Part shown: piece after piece, positions 25,163 to 34,337 of the stretch
How positions within the stretch are numbered: the first letter of the stretch is position 1
Layout: each line of letters begins with the position of its first letter
Assembly (NCBI GenBank): GCA_030429235.1
Contig: JAUIDB010000018.1
Span: 21,483 to 85,482 of the forward strand
Length of the DNA: 64,000 nt
Direction of reading: 5' to 3'
DNA from: Thermoanaerobaculia bacterium
GTDB taxonomy: Bacteria > Acidobacteriota > Thermoanaerobaculia > Multivoradales > JAIOJS01
Notes under the pieces: model-generated
Told to the model about the DNA's origin: nothing
Database searches by the model: none
The model's input: only the letters and a program-made list of their open reading frames with translations
Made by a program: the position numbers and the translations under genes

Positions 25163-27117
25163 AGCCTGCCCGTCCCTTCGACGCCCGCCGACGATTCGAC
25201 CAACGCCTCACCTCGGCCCTCTGCCTCGCCTGGCTCATCGCAAGCTGCGGCGCCCCCCCCGAGACCAGTCCTCCGGCTCGGCTCCTCGACGACCTGGAAA
25301 CGGACCGAAAGACAGAAACGGCGGAATCGGTGAGCCCGGAGGTAGAGATCGGCTGGCAGGAACTCGGACAGGTCTATCGACCCAGCCTGACACTAGCCTC
25401 TGACACCTCCATCGAGCAAGCGGTTCGACTGCCCAGATCGGCCTGGCTAGACGTGGCTCTGGGTACGCCAAACAGCGAACCAACCACCCTGCGAATTTCC
25501 TTACAAAGCGAGTCCGGCGAAATCCTCGGTACCCTCGAACGAACCTTGACCGAAGGGGACCAGTGGGAAGAGGTGCGGTGGGACCTCCTCGAATCGACAA
25601 GGAAGGCAGCCTCGATCCGATTCGAGGCCGAAGGAGGTCTCGGCTACTTCGGCTCTCCCGTCGTGAGGAACGGATCCGTGCAGCAGCCCGACCCGCAGCC
25701 CCCACTCGATCTTCGCCCCACCGGAGTGGTCGTCGTCGTCATCGACACGCTCCGTCGCGACCACCTGCCCAGCTACGACTACGAGCGCGAAACCGCTCCC
25801 ACCATGACGGAACTGGGTCGAGGGGGAGTCGTTTTCGCCGATGCCATCGCCCAGGGCGTGTGGACCAAGGTGTCGATGGCCTCGATGTTGACGTCGATGT
25901 ACCCCACTACGCTCGGCATCGTCGACCACAGCGACTACGTTCCGCTCGAAATCACGACCTTGGCTGAGGCCTTTTCTGACGCTGGTTACGCGACCTTCGG
26001 CGCGTCGTCGATCTCCTTCTCAGGTCGGATGACCAACCTCCAACAGGGCTACGACGTGCTCCACGAGCGTTCCTCGGTCCGCCTTCCCGAGGGGCAGGCC
26101 CCCACCAAGACCGCCCGGGCGATGGTCGACCGTTTCCTGCCCTGGTTGGAACGGCACCACGATGTCCCCTTCTTTGCCACCATCCACGTGATGGACCCGC
26201 ACGCCCCCTACCGACCCTACGCCCCCTGGGACCAGGCATGGGTTGATGCCTCGGCTCCCGCCATCCACGAAGAGTTCATGGCGAGGGTCGAGCCCCTGAT
26301 CGACGAGAAACCCCGCGCCACCCGCAGCCTGCCACGGCAAGAGCAGCTCATCGCGGCGAAGATCGATCCCACTCCCTACCTCGAGACTGCGATCGGCTGG
26401 TACGACGGCTCGATCCGCGCAACCGACGCCGAAATCGCCAGAATCCTCCAACGCCTTCGGGAGCTGCATCGCGATGAGGAAACGTTGATCGTCGTCACCA
26501 GCGACCATGGCGAGGAGTTCCTCGACCACGGTGGGCACGGCCACGAGCGGCATGTGTACGGTGAACTCTCGAATGTGCCCCTGCTGATGCACTGGCCAAG
26601 AGGGTTGCCAGCCGGCATCAGAGTCTCCCAGACGGTGCAACTCCTCGATCTTTTCCCGACCCTAGCGGAACTCGCCAAGCTCGAACTGCCCCCTACCATT
26701 CAGGGCACCAGTCTGGTGCCGCTCATTCGAGACCCGAACACTGAAGGCGGGAGGCGCCCGCGTCCGGCGATCGTGGAGTGGAAGAAGCAGAAGATCTATC
26801 GCGACCTGCCCGACGTGGACGCCGTGGCCATCATCCACGACGGTTGGAAACTGATCCACAACACCCACCGCCCGGCGGGACAGCCGGAGTACGAACTCTT
26901 CTCCCACGCCACCGATCCTCTCGACCAGGTCGACCGCGCCGCGGAGGAACCGCAGGTGGTCGACCGACTCGGAGCGCTACTTGGACAGTGGTCTGCGTCG
27001 GCCGTCGGTCCCTGGTCGAACCACCGTAGGAACGACCGAGACCAGCGCGCCGAGCAGCTCCGGGCCCTGACCGCCGAAGAGGCCGACGCCCTGCGTAGTC
27101 TTGGTTACGTCGATTGA
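25159..27117 (+). CDS. Sulfatase-superfamily lipoprotein with Thr at the nucleophile position
   Basis: 652 residues. Lipobox LIASC (C30). After a beta-rich N-terminal region (about 50-180) comes an alkaline-phosphatase/sulfatase domain: metal Asp in 'VVVVVIDTLRRDHL' (D196), T236 in 'GVWTKVSMASMLTSMYP' where sulfatases have the Cys/Ser of C-x-P-x-R, and 'VTSDHGEEFLDHGGHGHER' near 450. Without Cys/Ser there is no formylglycine site, so true sulfatase activity is doubtful; phosphoethanolamine or phosphoglycerol transferases of this superfamily use Thr. The C-terminal 'LRSLGYVD' is common in this subfamily. Substrate unknown. Confidence 0.85.
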   Translation: MKPARPFDARRRFDQRLTSALCLAWLIASCGAPPETSPPARLLDDLETDRKTETAESVSPEVEIGWQELGQVYRPSLTLASDTSIEQAVRLPRSAWLDVALGTPNSEPTTLRISLQSESGEILGTLERTLTEGDQWEEVRWDLLESTRKAASIRFEAEGGLGYFGSPVVRNGSVQQPDPQPPLDLRPTGVVVVVIDTLRRDHLPSYDYERETAPTMTELGRGGVVFADAIAQGVWTKVSMASMLTSMYPTTLGIVDHSDYVPLEITTLAEAFSDAGYATFGASSISFSGRMTNLQQGYDVLHERSSVRLPEGQAPTKTARAMVDRFLPWLERHHDVPFFATIHVMDPHAPYRPYAPWDQAWVDASAPAIHEEFMARVEPLIDEKPRATRSLPRQEQLIAAKIDPTPYLETAIGWYDGSIRATDAEIARILQRLRELHRDEETLIVVTSDHGEEFLDHGGHGHERHVYGELSNVPLLMHWPRGLPAGIRVSQTVQLLDLFPTLAELAKLELPPTIQGTSLVPLIRDPNTEGGRRPRPAIVEWKKQKIYRDLPDVDAVAIIHDGWKLIHNTHRPAGQPEYELFSHATDPLDQVDRAAEEPQVVDRLGALLGQWSASAVGPWSNHRRNDRDQRAEQLRALTAEEADALRSLGYVD

Positions 27118-27121
27118 TCGG

Positions 27122-27146
27122 CGGTGGTGGTTTTCCACTGCCACCG
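27122..27146. terminator. Hairpin between convergent genes
   Basis: CGGTGG (27122-27127) pairs with CCACCG (27141-27146); inner TGG/CCA closes a TTTT loop with a 3-nt bulge. It lies in the 37-bp gap between convergent stops. Confidence 0.4.
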
Positions 27147-27154
27147 AGACGAAT

Positions 27155-27841
27155 CTACTCCACCGAAACGTCCAGCAGTTCCACCGGGGTCAACCCGGTC
27201 CCGAAGAGCACCTCGTCGTACACCACGGTGAACCCGCAGTCCCCGAGCACATTGCAGTCCTGGTTCAGCACCCGAAGTTCGAGTTGCACCGACTGTGTCA
27301 GGACATCCATGGTCACCGTACCGAGCGACTGGGTAAAGCTTCCCGTGGGGATCGGATTGACGCCCGTTCCGGGAACGACGTCAGGACTGCCAGCCGAGGT
27401 CGTGCAGTCGGCATCGACGAACTGTTGGTACCTAATTTCGGCAAAGGGACCGATGTAGGAGGTCCCCATGGGGGGATTCGGCGGTTCCGCCGTCATCTTG
27501 AGATCGAACCCGAGGTTGTACTCGGTACTAGGACTCACACCGTTGATGCAAGTTCGCACGGTGCACCATATCCAAGCCCCCGCCCCCAGACCGATACATT
27601 GCAACGAACCGGGAGCGTTAGAGCCTTCCGTCGCGTTGTGACTCAGTAGTCCAGTACCGGTAAACCACTCCGATATATCGGTCGAGGTGAAGTTGCAGTT
27701 GTTCGGCGTAGCTAGGTTGCCCGGTGCGGTCGAGCAATCGGCGACGGCGCCTCCGACCCCGACCAGGGCGCCCAGCGTGGCTACAAGACCCACGCGGGTC
27801 GCCAGGGTAATGATTCGTCGAGTGTTCTTCCAAGCGACCAT
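27155..27841 (-). CDS. Cys-containing secreted protein of unknown function
   Basis: 228 residues. Signal peptide with 'GLVATLGALVGVGGAVA'; the mature chain starts DCSTAPGNLATPNNCNF. The sequence suggests a carbohydrate-binding-like beta-sandwich: 'CIGLGAGAWIWCTVRTCING', then 'EYNLGFDLKMTAEPPNPPMG', then QSVQLELRVLNQDCN. The last residues LTPVELLDVSVE resemble the opening strand of a longer beta-domain seen in other secreted proteins, so the chain may end in a short tag or be trimmed. SD GAGGAG precedes ATG 27841. The gene and its upstream DNA are less GC-rich than the neighbours. Confidence 0.7.
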   Translation of the reverse strand: MVAWKNTRRIITLATRVGLVATLGALVGVGGAVADCSTAPGNLATPNNCNFTSTDISEWFTGTGLLSHNATEGSNAPGSLQCIGLGAGAWIWCTVRTCINGVSPSTEYNLGFDLKMTAEPPNPPMGTSYIGPFAEIRYQQFVDADCTTSAGSPDVVPGTGVNPIPTGSFTQSLGTVTMDVLTQSVQLELRVLNQDCNVLGDCGFTVVYDEVLFGTGLTPVELLDVSVE

Positions 27842-28014
27842 ACACAAGCTCCTCGCAAAGACCCTCTTTCAAGATCATGGAACAAATCATTATTAGGCTT
27901 GCAGTTAACTTACTGACCCCTCCGCCTCCTGTCAAGGAATTGGAAACGGGAATCGCCAATGCGGAATCCGATCCAAGCGCCCTCGCCAACGCTGCCCAAA
28001 CAGCCCCAGAAGGC

Positions 28015-28020
28015 TAGGAT
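28015..28020 (+). promoter_or_regulatory. -10-like box of leaderless gene
   Basis: TAGGAT ends exactly 6 nt before the ATG at 28027. No good Shine-Dalgarno sequence and no clear -35. Confidence 0.45.
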
Positions 28021-28026
28021 CGCAGG

Positions 28027-28584
28027 ATGGCGAAAAGGAAGTGTCCCTCCAACCGAATGGTATTCGTGGGATTCCTGGTGGCTGGAGCGCTGCTCGGTCA
28101 TGAGATCGACCACCGAACTGTCCGGGTCTCCTTCGCGAACGACTCCACCTATCAGATCGAGACCCGGGCACCGGCGCTCCCGACCCTGCGTCGACTCGAG
28201 CTTCTCGATCGGCAGAGGCTGCCGACACCCACCACCCGCGATGCCCTGCTCCGGCGGCTCGAAACGCAACGACCACGACTCGTCGACCTGATGGAGGTCC
28301 GCTTCGATGGTGTAGCGGTCGAGAAGGAGCTCACACTCGAAGTGGTAGGCGCCGTCGACCACGACCGCTCCAACTCACTCCAGGGTGCCGACCACCACGG
28401 CGCAGAGGTGGTGCTGCGCTTCACCGGGATCGCGCCGGACGGAGCGGAGGAGTTCACCCTACTCTACGGACTGCCGACCACCTCCTACCGGCTGATCCTG
28501 GGCGTCCCCGACCAGGGCCGAACCGAGACACAGTGGCTCGACGTGTCGACCGCCAGCCGACCGTTTGCCGTGCCCCGGCGCTAG
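28027..28584 (+). CDS. Hypothetical membrane-anchored protein
   Basis: 185 residues with a basic start and one hydrophobic segment (MVFVGFLVAGALLG), then a soluble region with 'TVRVSFANDSTYQIETRAPA', two Arg/Leu-rich helices, and beta-strands such as 'LTLEVVGAVDHDRSNS' and 'EEFTLLYGLPTTSYRLILG'. I do not recognise the family. A TAGGAT hexamer exactly 6 nt upstream of the ATG suggests a leaderless message. It lies 93 nt before the HzsA-like gene on the same strand and could be related to it, but nothing shows this. Confidence 0.6.
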   Translation: MAKRKCPSNRMVFVGFLVAGALLGHEIDHRTVRVSFANDSTYQIETRAPALPTLRRLELLDRQRLPTPTTRDALLRRLETQRPRLVDLMEVRFDGVAVEKELTLEVVGAVDHDRSNSLQGADHHGAEVVLRFTGIAPDGAEEFTLLYGLPTTSYRLILGVPDQGRTETQWLDVSTASRPFAVPRR

Positions 28585-28677
28585 AGCCGACACCCTCAAC
28601 GCCGCGCGAGTGGCCCCGTTCACAGTCTCCGAGCGGACGAAGCTCTACGATGGAGCTTCACCACTCTGGAGTCCGCG

Positions 28678-31668
28678 ATGTCCTCTCTTGCGTATCGTTT
28701 CCTGCTCGTCTGCACCCTGCTCCTGGCCGAACTCTGCGCCCTGGGTACCGCCTCCGGCGGCGCCGTCGACTACGACATCGTGTACGTCCGGCAGCCTCGG
28801 TACGGCGACGACACCAACACTCTCTGGCCCGAAGTGTTCCATCCCGCGCGACTCGAACCGGGCGCCGATCTCATGCTCCTACACCCAGACGGCAGCGAGG
28901 AGCTGCTGGTCGCAGGAGGCCACGGCTCGGTCACAGACCCCTTCCTCTCCTTCGACGGCGAGTGGGTCCTCTACTCCTATTTTTCCGACCTGCGTCCCGG
29001 CAGCCTCAACGGCCAGCGCGGGGACCTGCCCCATCACGGCGCCGACATCTATCGCATCCACCTCGGCACACGCCAGATCGAGCAACTGACGTTCGGCGAG
29101 TTCACCCCGAACACCGGGGCCGGGAACTGGGACGAATCGAACCCCCTCGACCCCGACCCACAGTTCAACCGGCTCGGTTACGGCATCCTCAATCTCGGTC
29201 CCTGCCCGCTGCCGGGAGGCAAGATCGCCTTCACCAGCAACCGCAACGGATTCGTGCCCCCCAAGGGGTTCACCAATCCGACCCTCCAGCTCTACGTGAT
29301 GGACTGGGACGGCAGCAACGTGACGCCGATTGCGCCGATGACCATCGGGAGCGCGCTCCACCCCACGGTGCTGCAGGACGGGCGCCTGATGTTCAGCTCG
29401 TACGAGTCCCAGGGACTGCGCGATCGCCGACTCTGGGGAATCTGGTCGATCGATCCCGACGGTCGCAACTGGGCACCGGTGGTCAGCGCCTTCCGGGGTC
29501 CGCAGGCGTTCCACTTCATGACCCAGCTCTCCGGCGGCGATCTGGTGGTCGAGGACTACTACAACCTCAACAACAACGGCTTCGGCGCGCTCTACCGCTT
29601 TCCGGTGTCTCCTCCACCGGGAACCCCCCCGTTCTACCCCGCCGACCCCGACCTCAATCCGGAGATCGACCAGACGGTCGAAGGGGGATTCCTCTACCCC
29701 TTCCGCATGCCCTTCACTCCTTGGGGCATGGTGTCGATCACCCCCTTCACCCACGCCGGAGACGAAGCGGCTCCGATCGGTAGCGACGGTTCCACCCGCG
29801 TCGGCAAGTTCACGCACCCCTCGGCCACGGTGGGCGGCGACCTACTCGTCGCTTGGACCCCCGGGCCCGCCAACGACCTGAACCGCCCCACGCCGGCCCC
29901 CTACTACGATTCCGGACTCTACCTTCAGCCTGGCGCCAGCCCGATCTGGAGTCCCGACGATCTGATCCTGCTGAAAAACGACCCGGCCTACAACGAGGCC
30001 TGGCCGCGGGCGGTCGTCCCGTACCAGGAGATCCACGGCATTCCCGAGCCCGCCGAACTGCCCTGGCTTCCCAACGACGGTAGCCTGCACCCGGCGCTCC
30101 CTGCAGGAACCCCGCATGGTCTCGTGGGTAGCAGCAGCCTCTACAAGCGGGAGAGCTTCCCGGGCTATGTCGTCCCCTGGGCCGACACCTTCGACGGACT
30201 CGACGCCTTCAATACCAGCGAGAACGGGCAGAGTAGCAACTGGAGTACTCAGGGGGCCGACGCGGGACGCTACGCCGACAGCGACATCTGGGCCGTGCGC
30301 ATCGTCGGTCTGGAACCGAACACCCATCGCAGCTACGGGCCGAACCACGGCCGCCACTACGAAAACCACGCCAACGAGCGGATGCGCATCCTGGGTGAGA
30401 TCCCGGTCCGCAAGGAGGACGCGCTGGGCAACCCCATCCTCGATCCGGAGGGCAACCCCGATACCAGTTTCCTGGTCAAACTACCCGCCGATACGCCCTT
30501 CACATTCCAGACCATCGATCGTCGCGGTCTCGTCCTCAACTCGGCCCAGACCTGGCACCAGGTACGACCGGGGGAGGTCCGGACCAACTGTGGTGGCTGT
30601 CACGCTCACAGCCAGCAGCCGCTCGACTTCGCGAGCACGGCTGCGGCGCTTCCTAGCCACGAGATCTACGATCTGGCGCAGGTGACGCCGCTGGTGACCC
30701 AGGACGCTCAGGGGGAGCCCGCGCTGAACGTCCTGTCGCAGACCCGCGTCGACGTCGAGTTTCTCCGCGACATCCGTCCCCTCCTGATGCGCAGCTGCGT
30801 CAACTGCCACACCATCAGCGACCCGACCCCGCCCGGCAACCTCGTGCTCGACGACCACACCCTGCAGAACGGACTCCCTGGGGACTACCGACGCCTGGCC
30901 GACGACAGTGCCGCCGACTACGGCTATCCCCCGGTCATCAGCAACGGCACCTGGCGACAGACCAATGCCAGTCGGTACGTTCGCCGGTTTCAGGCTCGGC
31001 GGAGCCTGCTGGTCTGGAAGGTGTTCGGTGAGCGGCTGGACGGCTGGACCAACGGCGATCATCCGACGGAAACCGTCCCCGGTGACGCCTCGACCCTCCC
31101 CGCGGGCGCCGATCCGAACGAGGCGGACCTCGACTTCACGGGTTCGATCATGCCGCCTCCGGGCAGCGGAGTCCCCGCTCTCTCGGAGGACGAGAAGATG
31201 CTGATTGCACGGTGGATCGATCTCGGGGCCCCGATCGACACGGCGACCCTGAACGGCAACGTCGGCTTCGGCTGGTTTCTCGACGATCTGCGCCCCACCC
31301 TGGAGGTCAGCCTGCCGCGCCCCGGAACCAGCACCAGTCCGGTCACTACCCTGCGAATCGGGGCCGCCGACGCCAACAGCGGGGTGGACCTCGCCAGCTT
31401 GTCGCTACGGGCTGACTTCCCGGTCGAAGGAAGGCCCCCCGACAGCGAACTCTTCGACCTGGCCAGCGACCTCGGCGACGGCATCTGGGAGATCGCACTC
31501 AGCTCGCCCCTGCCGCCGATGGTCGAGGGGCACCTGTTCGCGGAGGTGGCTGACCTGCAGGGCAATATCACTCGGGTCAACCGTCGCTTTGCCACCGTGG
31601 CCGACGGCCTCTTCCTCGACGGCTTCGAGACCGGAGATCTCACCGGCTGGAGTAGCGCCAACCCCTGA
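28678..31668 (+). CDS. HzsA-like propeller/c-type haem secreted protein with DGFETG tail
   Basis: 996 residues. Signal peptide (about 1-28). Residues about 30-400 form PD40-type propeller blades (DIYRIHLGTRQIEQLTFGEF, LYVMDWDGSNVTPIAPM, HPTVLQDGRLMFSSY). Two c-type haem sites follow: TNCGGCHAHS near 638 and RSCVNCHTIS near 707. Then comes a C-terminal region with an Ig-like layer and the tail LFLDGFETGDLTGWSSANP. The layout resembles the hydrazine-synthase alpha-subunit-like (HzsA-related) proteins common outside anammox bacteria. A periplasmic or surface redox role is likely; hydrazine synthesis is not implied. GGAG precedes the ATG; TACGAT at 28646-28651 may be the -10. Confidence 0.85.
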   Translation: MSSLAYRFLLVCTLLLAELCALGTASGGAVDYDIVYVRQPRYGDDTNTLWPEVFHPARLEPGADLMLLHPDGSEELLVAGGHGSVTDPFLSFDGEWVLYSYFSDLRPGSLNGQRGDLPHHGADIYRIHLGTRQIEQLTFGEFTPNTGAGNWDESNPLDPDPQFNRLGYGILNLGPCPLPGGKIAFTSNRNGFVPPKGFTNPTLQLYVMDWDGSNVTPIAPMTIGSALHPTVLQDGRLMFSSYESQGLRDRRLWGIWSIDPDGRNWAPVVSAFRGPQAFHFMTQLSGGDLVVEDYYNLNNNGFGALYRFPVSPPPGTPPFYPADPDLNPEIDQTVEGGFLYPFRMPFTPWGMVSITPFTHAGDEAAPIGSDGSTRVGKFTHPSATVGGDLLVAWTPGPANDLNRPTPAPYYDSGLYLQPGASPIWSPDDLILLKNDPAYNEAWPRAVVPYQEIHGIPEPAELPWLPNDGSLHPALPAGTPHGLVGSSSLYKRESFPGYVVPWADTFDGLDAFNTSENGQSSNWSTQGADAGRYADSDIWAVRIVGLEPNTHRSYGPNHGRHYENHANERMRILGEIPVRKEDALGNPILDPEGNPDTSFLVKLPADTPFTFQTIDRRGLVLNSAQTWHQVRPGEVRTNCGGCHAHSQQPLDFASTAAALPSHEIYDLAQVTPLVTQDAQGEPALNVLSQTRVDVEFLRDIRPLLMRSCVNCHTISDPTPPGNLVLDDHTLQNGLPGDYRRLADDSAADYGYPPVISNGTWRQTNASRYVRRFQARRSLLVWKVFGERLDGWTNGDHPTETVPGDASTLPAGADPNEADLDFTGSIMPPPGSGVPALSEDEKMLIARWIDLGAPIDTATLNGNVGFGWFLDDLRPTLEVSLPRPGTSTSPVTTLRIGAADANSGVDLASLSLRADFPVEGRPPDSELFDLASDLGDGIWEIALSSPLPPMVEGHLFAEVADLQGNITRVNRRFATVADGLFLDGFETGDLTGWSSANP

Positions 31669-31698
31669 AACCCGGCCGCCGAACTCCGAAGCGCTGGT

Positions 31699-34209
31699 CT
31701 ATCCGGTGGCGAGCTGGGGACGGCTCGCCGTTCTCGCCGACCAGAAGAGCAGGGCCAGAATCACCACGGGTCCGAGCAACGAGCGGGGGCCCCACCACGA
31801 GTTCCACTGCCAGATCACGGGAACCAGGGAGACGTTCGCCATGGCCAGGAAGAATCCCAGCAACCCGGTCAAGCCCACCCACCGACTCAGGCCGATCAAC
31901 GCCAAACCCACCGCCAACGGCTGAACGCCCACGGCTCCCAGGATCGCCAGCGCCAGAATCGGAAGCGCACCCAGAAGATCCGCCAGAGGACGGTTTGCTA
32001 CGAAAACACGCGGTAGCGCGAACAAGAACAGAATCCCCAGCCCGAAGACGAGCGTAATGGGGTAGGCGATATTGGTCAGGGTCGGTCCCAGGCCCCAGAG
32101 CGCGGGACCACCGTGCGGAATGCGGAGGTCGACCCAACCACGCAGATAACCGTCGGCAGCCCCCACGGCGGCGACCGAGAAACCCGCCGTGATGCCGAAG
32201 AGCAGGTCGCGGGCCAGCAGGGGATCCGAGAAGCGGCCCCGCAGCAGCCGGTTCCACGACACGAGAGTATGGGGTAGCGAGCGCCGCAACAGCGGCTCGA
32301 GCGCCAGGTACGAGGTCCAGAGCGCCGTCCCGACCAGTAGGGACTGGGCCAGAATCATGAGAGCGAGACTCGCCCCACCGGCCGGAATCGCCGCCCCGGC
32401 AATCGACAGCCGTTCGACACACCACAAGCTCCCCCCCAACACCGCCGTCGTCTGGGCGCCGCGGCGATCGATCCGACCGAGCTTCGCGTTCCGCCACGCC
32501 AGCAGTCCTCCTCCGAAGAGCATCACCACAAAGGTCCAGAGGCCGACGATCGAGACCGAAGCTACCCGCCCCGGTTGCTTCTCGGCCTCCCACTGGTTCG
32601 AACCCACCCGCCAGTAGACGACTTCCTGTCCCCGCAGAGCGGCCTCGACCCTCATCTCCTCGCTGTGGTCGGGCTCGCTCCCCTCCCAGGCCAGCAACCG
32701 ATCGGCCCAGGTGAAGGGAGCCGAGCGCGGTTCGACCGGCCGAAAGCGGTCGGCTTCGAGCCCCGAGTACTCGAACCACTGGTCCAGGTCGACCGCCCCT
32801 TCGGCCGGTGGTGGAAGGCCTCGGCGAGATGGGTTCTTGATCAACCTCAGGAGGCGACCGTCGTCTTCCATCTCGACCAGGGCGGTCCCCGGCTGGTGGA
32901 CCGGCGGTTCGACCCAGTAGACCGCGTACCCCCAACGACCCGTGGGGGCAACCGGCTCTGTCGCCGCCCGATAGGTATAGGTCACCAGCGGCAGGTGGGG
33001 CTGGGAAGCGAGTTCCTGCTGGGTCACGTACTGTCGTGACGCCAGATAGTGCTCGCTCAGCCAGTACCGACCGATGCCATCCGCCAGAGGCTCGCCGCCG
33101 GCGGCCTCGAGATAGCGTTGGGCCTGGTGGTCCAAGACCGGCGGCTCGAACCCGGTACCCCCGAGCAAGAAGGGCGATGTGGCCGTGCGAAACCCGACCG
33201 TAGCCACCAGGCCGAGGACTCCCAGACCCAAGAGCAGATGAGCGACCCAGCGGCGAACCGTGCCCTCCACTCCCGCGTCGGCCACCATAGCCGGGGAGGG
33301 AGTCTCGCCCGCGGCCAGCGCTGCGGCCAAGGGATCGCCCCCGGGGAGCGCGGCCGCCACCACCATCGCCGAGCGGGGCCTCCGAGTCGGGTCCACGGCC
33401 AGACAGCGTTCGAGGAGCTGAGGCACCGCGGGATCGAGCGAGCTCAGGCGTGAAGTGGAGAGATCTGGCGGCTGCCGGTGGGCTTTCTCCAATTCGCTCC
33501 GAGAGAGTCCGGCGTAGAGCCGCTCGCCGGTGAAGACCTCGTAGAGCACGAGACCGAGCGAGTAGACCTCGCTGGCCACCGTCAGCGGACGACCGACGAG
33601 CTGCTCCGGAGCCATGTAGGCGGGGGTCCCGGCGATCTCGCCCGTCTTCTGCTCGGACACCAGGGAAGCCAGGCCGAAGTCACTGATCCGAACGTTGCCG
33701 GCGCCATCCATCATCACGTTGGATGGCTTGAGGTCTCGATGGAGAACCCCCTTCTCGTGAGCAGCCGCTAGCCCCGCGCACAATTGGCGAGCCACGGCAA
33801 CCCCCTTCTCCTCCGGTAGCCGGCCGATCCGATTGATCAGCGAGGAGAGGTCTTCACCCGAGACCAGCTCCATCGAAAGGAAGGTCTCGCCGTCTGCTTC
33901 CCCTATGTCGTGCACCCGCACCACATTCGGATGGCTGACCTTGCGGGCCGTACGCACCTCCTGGTGCAAACGGGCCAACGCGCCAGCGTCCTGGCCGAGT
34001 CGCGCGGGAAGGAACTTGAGCGCCACCGGCTCCCCGAGCTTGAGATCCTCGGCCCGGTAGACCTCACCCATCCCACCCCGACCGATCCGGTCGATCACTC
34101 GGTACCTGGCATCGAGCATCGTGCCGGGCGCAAAGCGCCCTCCGTCGAGGGCCGCGCTGGAGGCGTCTCGCGGGGCGCCGGGCAGTCTGGGGGTCGGCTG
34201 GTCGTCCAT
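31699..34209 (-). CDS. Serine/threonine protein kinase fused to a polytopic membrane domain
   Basis: 836 residues from ATG 34209. Kinase domain about 36-300: GRGGMGEVY (43-51), K65 in VALKFLPA, HRDLKPSN (157-164), DFG (177-179), 'GTPAYMAPEQ'. The usual Asp before VYSLG is Glu here (ASEVYSLG). A first membrane helix lies near 325-345, then an extracytoplasmic region of about 210 residues, then about 7-8 transmembrane helices to the end. No PASTA or forkhead module. The fused region may sense a lipid or membrane signal, but it is not a domain I recognise. Divergent from the hydrolase at 34338. Confidence 0.88.
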   Translation of the reverse strand: MDDQPTPRLPGAPRDASSAALDGGRFAPGTMLDARYRVIDRIGRGGMGEVYRAEDLKLGEPVALKFLPARLGQDAGALARLHQEVRTARKVSHPNVVRVHDIGEADGETFLSMELVSGEDLSSLINRIGRLPEEKGVAVARQLCAGLAAAHEKGVLHRDLKPSNVMMDGAGNVRISDFGLASLVSEQKTGEIAGTPAYMAPEQLVGRPLTVASEVYSLGLVLYEVFTGERLYAGLSRSELEKAHRQPPDLSTSRLSSLDPAVPQLLERCLAVDPTRRPRSAMVVAAALPGGDPLAAALAAGETPSPAMVADAGVEGTVRRWVAHLLLGLGVLGLVATVGFRTATSPFLLGGTGFEPPVLDHQAQRYLEAAGGEPLADGIGRYWLSEHYLASRQYVTQQELASQPHLPLVTYTYRAATEPVAPTGRWGYAVYWVEPPVHQPGTALVEMEDDGRLLRLIKNPSRRGLPPPAEGAVDLDQWFEYSGLEADRFRPVEPRSAPFTWADRLLAWEGSEPDHSEEMRVEAALRGQEVVYWRVGSNQWEAEKQPGRVASVSIVGLWTFVVMLFGGGLLAWRNAKLGRIDRRGAQTTAVLGGSLWCVERLSIAGAAIPAGGASLALMILAQSLLVGTALWTSYLALEPLLRRSLPHTLVSWNRLLRGRFSDPLLARDLLFGITAGFSVAAVGAADGYLRGWVDLRIPHGGPALWGLGPTLTNIAYPITLVFGLGILFLFALPRVFVANRPLADLLGALPILALAILGAVGVQPLAVGLALIGLSRWVGLTGLLGFFLAMANVSLVPVIWQWNSWWGPRSLLGPVVILALLFWSARTASRPQLATG

Positions 34210-34235
34210 GTCCGTGGCTAGGTCTTGAGGCCGCG

Positions 34236-34241
34236 AGTCTA
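34236..34241 (-). promoter_or_regulatory. Possible -10 box of the kinase gene
   Basis: Minus-strand TAGACT (34241-34236) lies 26 nt before the kinase ATG, giving a short leader. Weak evidence; no clear -35. Confidence 0.3.
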
Positions 34242-34337
34242 TCCGAGACACAGGAGCCAGCCGCGAGGCGGCTGTAACCAAGCCGTCCTTGCCCCCGTAG
34301 TCCTCTCGACGATCTCCACCAACAGAAGGACACCGGT

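Noticed and set aside
28678..31668. Anammox hydrazine synthesis from the HzsA-like gene
   Set aside because: Only an HzsA-related architecture is seen; no HzsB/C or other anammox genes are in the window, and such homologues are common elsewhere.
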